From an uncultured Clostridia bacterium (lineage in GTDB: Bacteria; Bacillota; Clostridia; Lachnospirales; Lachnospiraceae): a stretch of 6,207 nt of DNA. Below the pieces are notes generated by a model. It saw only the letters and a program-made list of their open reading frames with translations, had not been told where the DNA came from and searched no databases. The stretch spans positions 1 to 6,207 of the forward strand of contig CAMONF010000102.1 of assembly GCA_946620335.1 (NCBI GenBank), read 5' to 3'. A program made the translations under genes and the position numbers. Below, in pieces: positions 6,058 through 6,207 of this stretch (position 1 is its first letter; each line of letters begins with the position of its first letter).

Positions 6058-6090
6058 GGGAATCAGGGACGGTTCCTTTTCCCACTTTTC
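6058..6090 (-). repeat. 33-base GGAACCGTCCC repeat unit, inverted relative to the left array
   Basis: Full consensus unit reading GGGAATCAGGGACGG...CCACTTTTC on the plus strand. It starts 55 bases before the next unit in the same orientation (6113), the same period as in the left array. The 22-base spacer between them, read on the minus strand, is closely similar to the spacer at 61-82, so this is a paralogous copy of the left array. Confidence 0.85.
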
Positions 6091-6105
6091 GAAGAAGGAA
6101 AAGAT

Positions 6106-6192
6106 GGAAAATGGGAATCAGGGACGGTTCCTTTTCCCACTTTTCATAGAATGAAAAGTGGGAAAAGGAACCGTCCCTGATTCCCATTTTCC
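6106..6192. repeat. Perfect 87-base palindrome (inverted pair of the 33-base repeat)
   Basis: Arms 6106-6147 and 6151-6192 are exact reverse complements over 42 bases around the 3-base loop AGA. They contain units at 6113-6145 (minus) and 6153-6185 (plus). This is the intact counterpart of the truncated pair at 1-60, in opposite orientation. It lies upstream of the sigma operon promoter, so it could end transcription arriving from outside the window. Confidence 0.92.
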
Positions 6193-6207
6193 TCACATCA
6201 ACAGATA

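Noticed and set aside
6058..6185. ECF-type -35 motif GGAAC inside the repeats acting as a sigma autoregulation site
   Set aside because: GGAAC is followed directly by CGT with no 15-17-base spacer, occurs in every copy regardless of gene context, and is better explained as part of the repeat core.
6011..6196. 61-residue reading frame on the minus strand
   Set aside because: It is almost wholly repeat sequence, translating the same unit more than once (MGIRDGSF, VPDSHF), overlaps the sigma promoter and has no reasonable family match.

Overview
The window looks like a chromosomal segment of a Gram-positive, fairly GC-rich anaerobic Firmicute, most plausibly a Lachnospiraceae or related Clostridia member. 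The reasons are strong AGGAGG-type ribosome binding sites, an ECF sigma and anti-sigma pair of the kind common in that group, and dispersed hairpin repeats with a GGGACGG core. This is inference from style; no species is recognised.

Layout. Positions 1-169 hold a tandem array of a 33-base repeat. A promoter (205-233) and a terminator-like hairpin (241-265) precede an NSS-family sodium-coupled amino-acid transporter (288-1625, +). A 77-base palindrome (1628-1704) separates it from a large membrane-anchored protein (1775-4228, +). That protein has a caspase-fold (clan CD) peptidase-like domain, beta domains, a Pro/Thr-rich linker and a C-terminal domain with a calcium-loop motif. An 85-base perfect palindrome (4236-4320) almost fills the gap to a convergent two-gene operon on the minus strand: an ECF sigma factor (5424-5969) and, overlapping it by 26 bases, a single-pass membrane protein that is probably its anti-sigma factor (4325-5449). 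The window ends in the same 33-base repeat in inverted orientation (6058-6192).

How it fits together. The sigma/anti-sigma pair is a self-contained signalling module: a cytoplasmic N-terminus can hold the sigma factor while a roughly 300-residue ectodomain senses an unknown cue. The transporter and the protease-like protein each have their own promoter-like site, so they need not be co-transcribed. Nothing in the sequence links the sigma factor to the other two genes.

The most unusual aspects are (i) the repeat family, which occurs as single units, as a 55-base-period tandem array and as near-perfect inverted pairs, resembling REP/REPIN elements, and which brackets the whole segment in inverted orientation; and (ii) the multidomain surface protein with a His-Cys dyad of the caspase fold. 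No rRNA, tRNA, CRISPR array, transposase gene or replication origin was seen.
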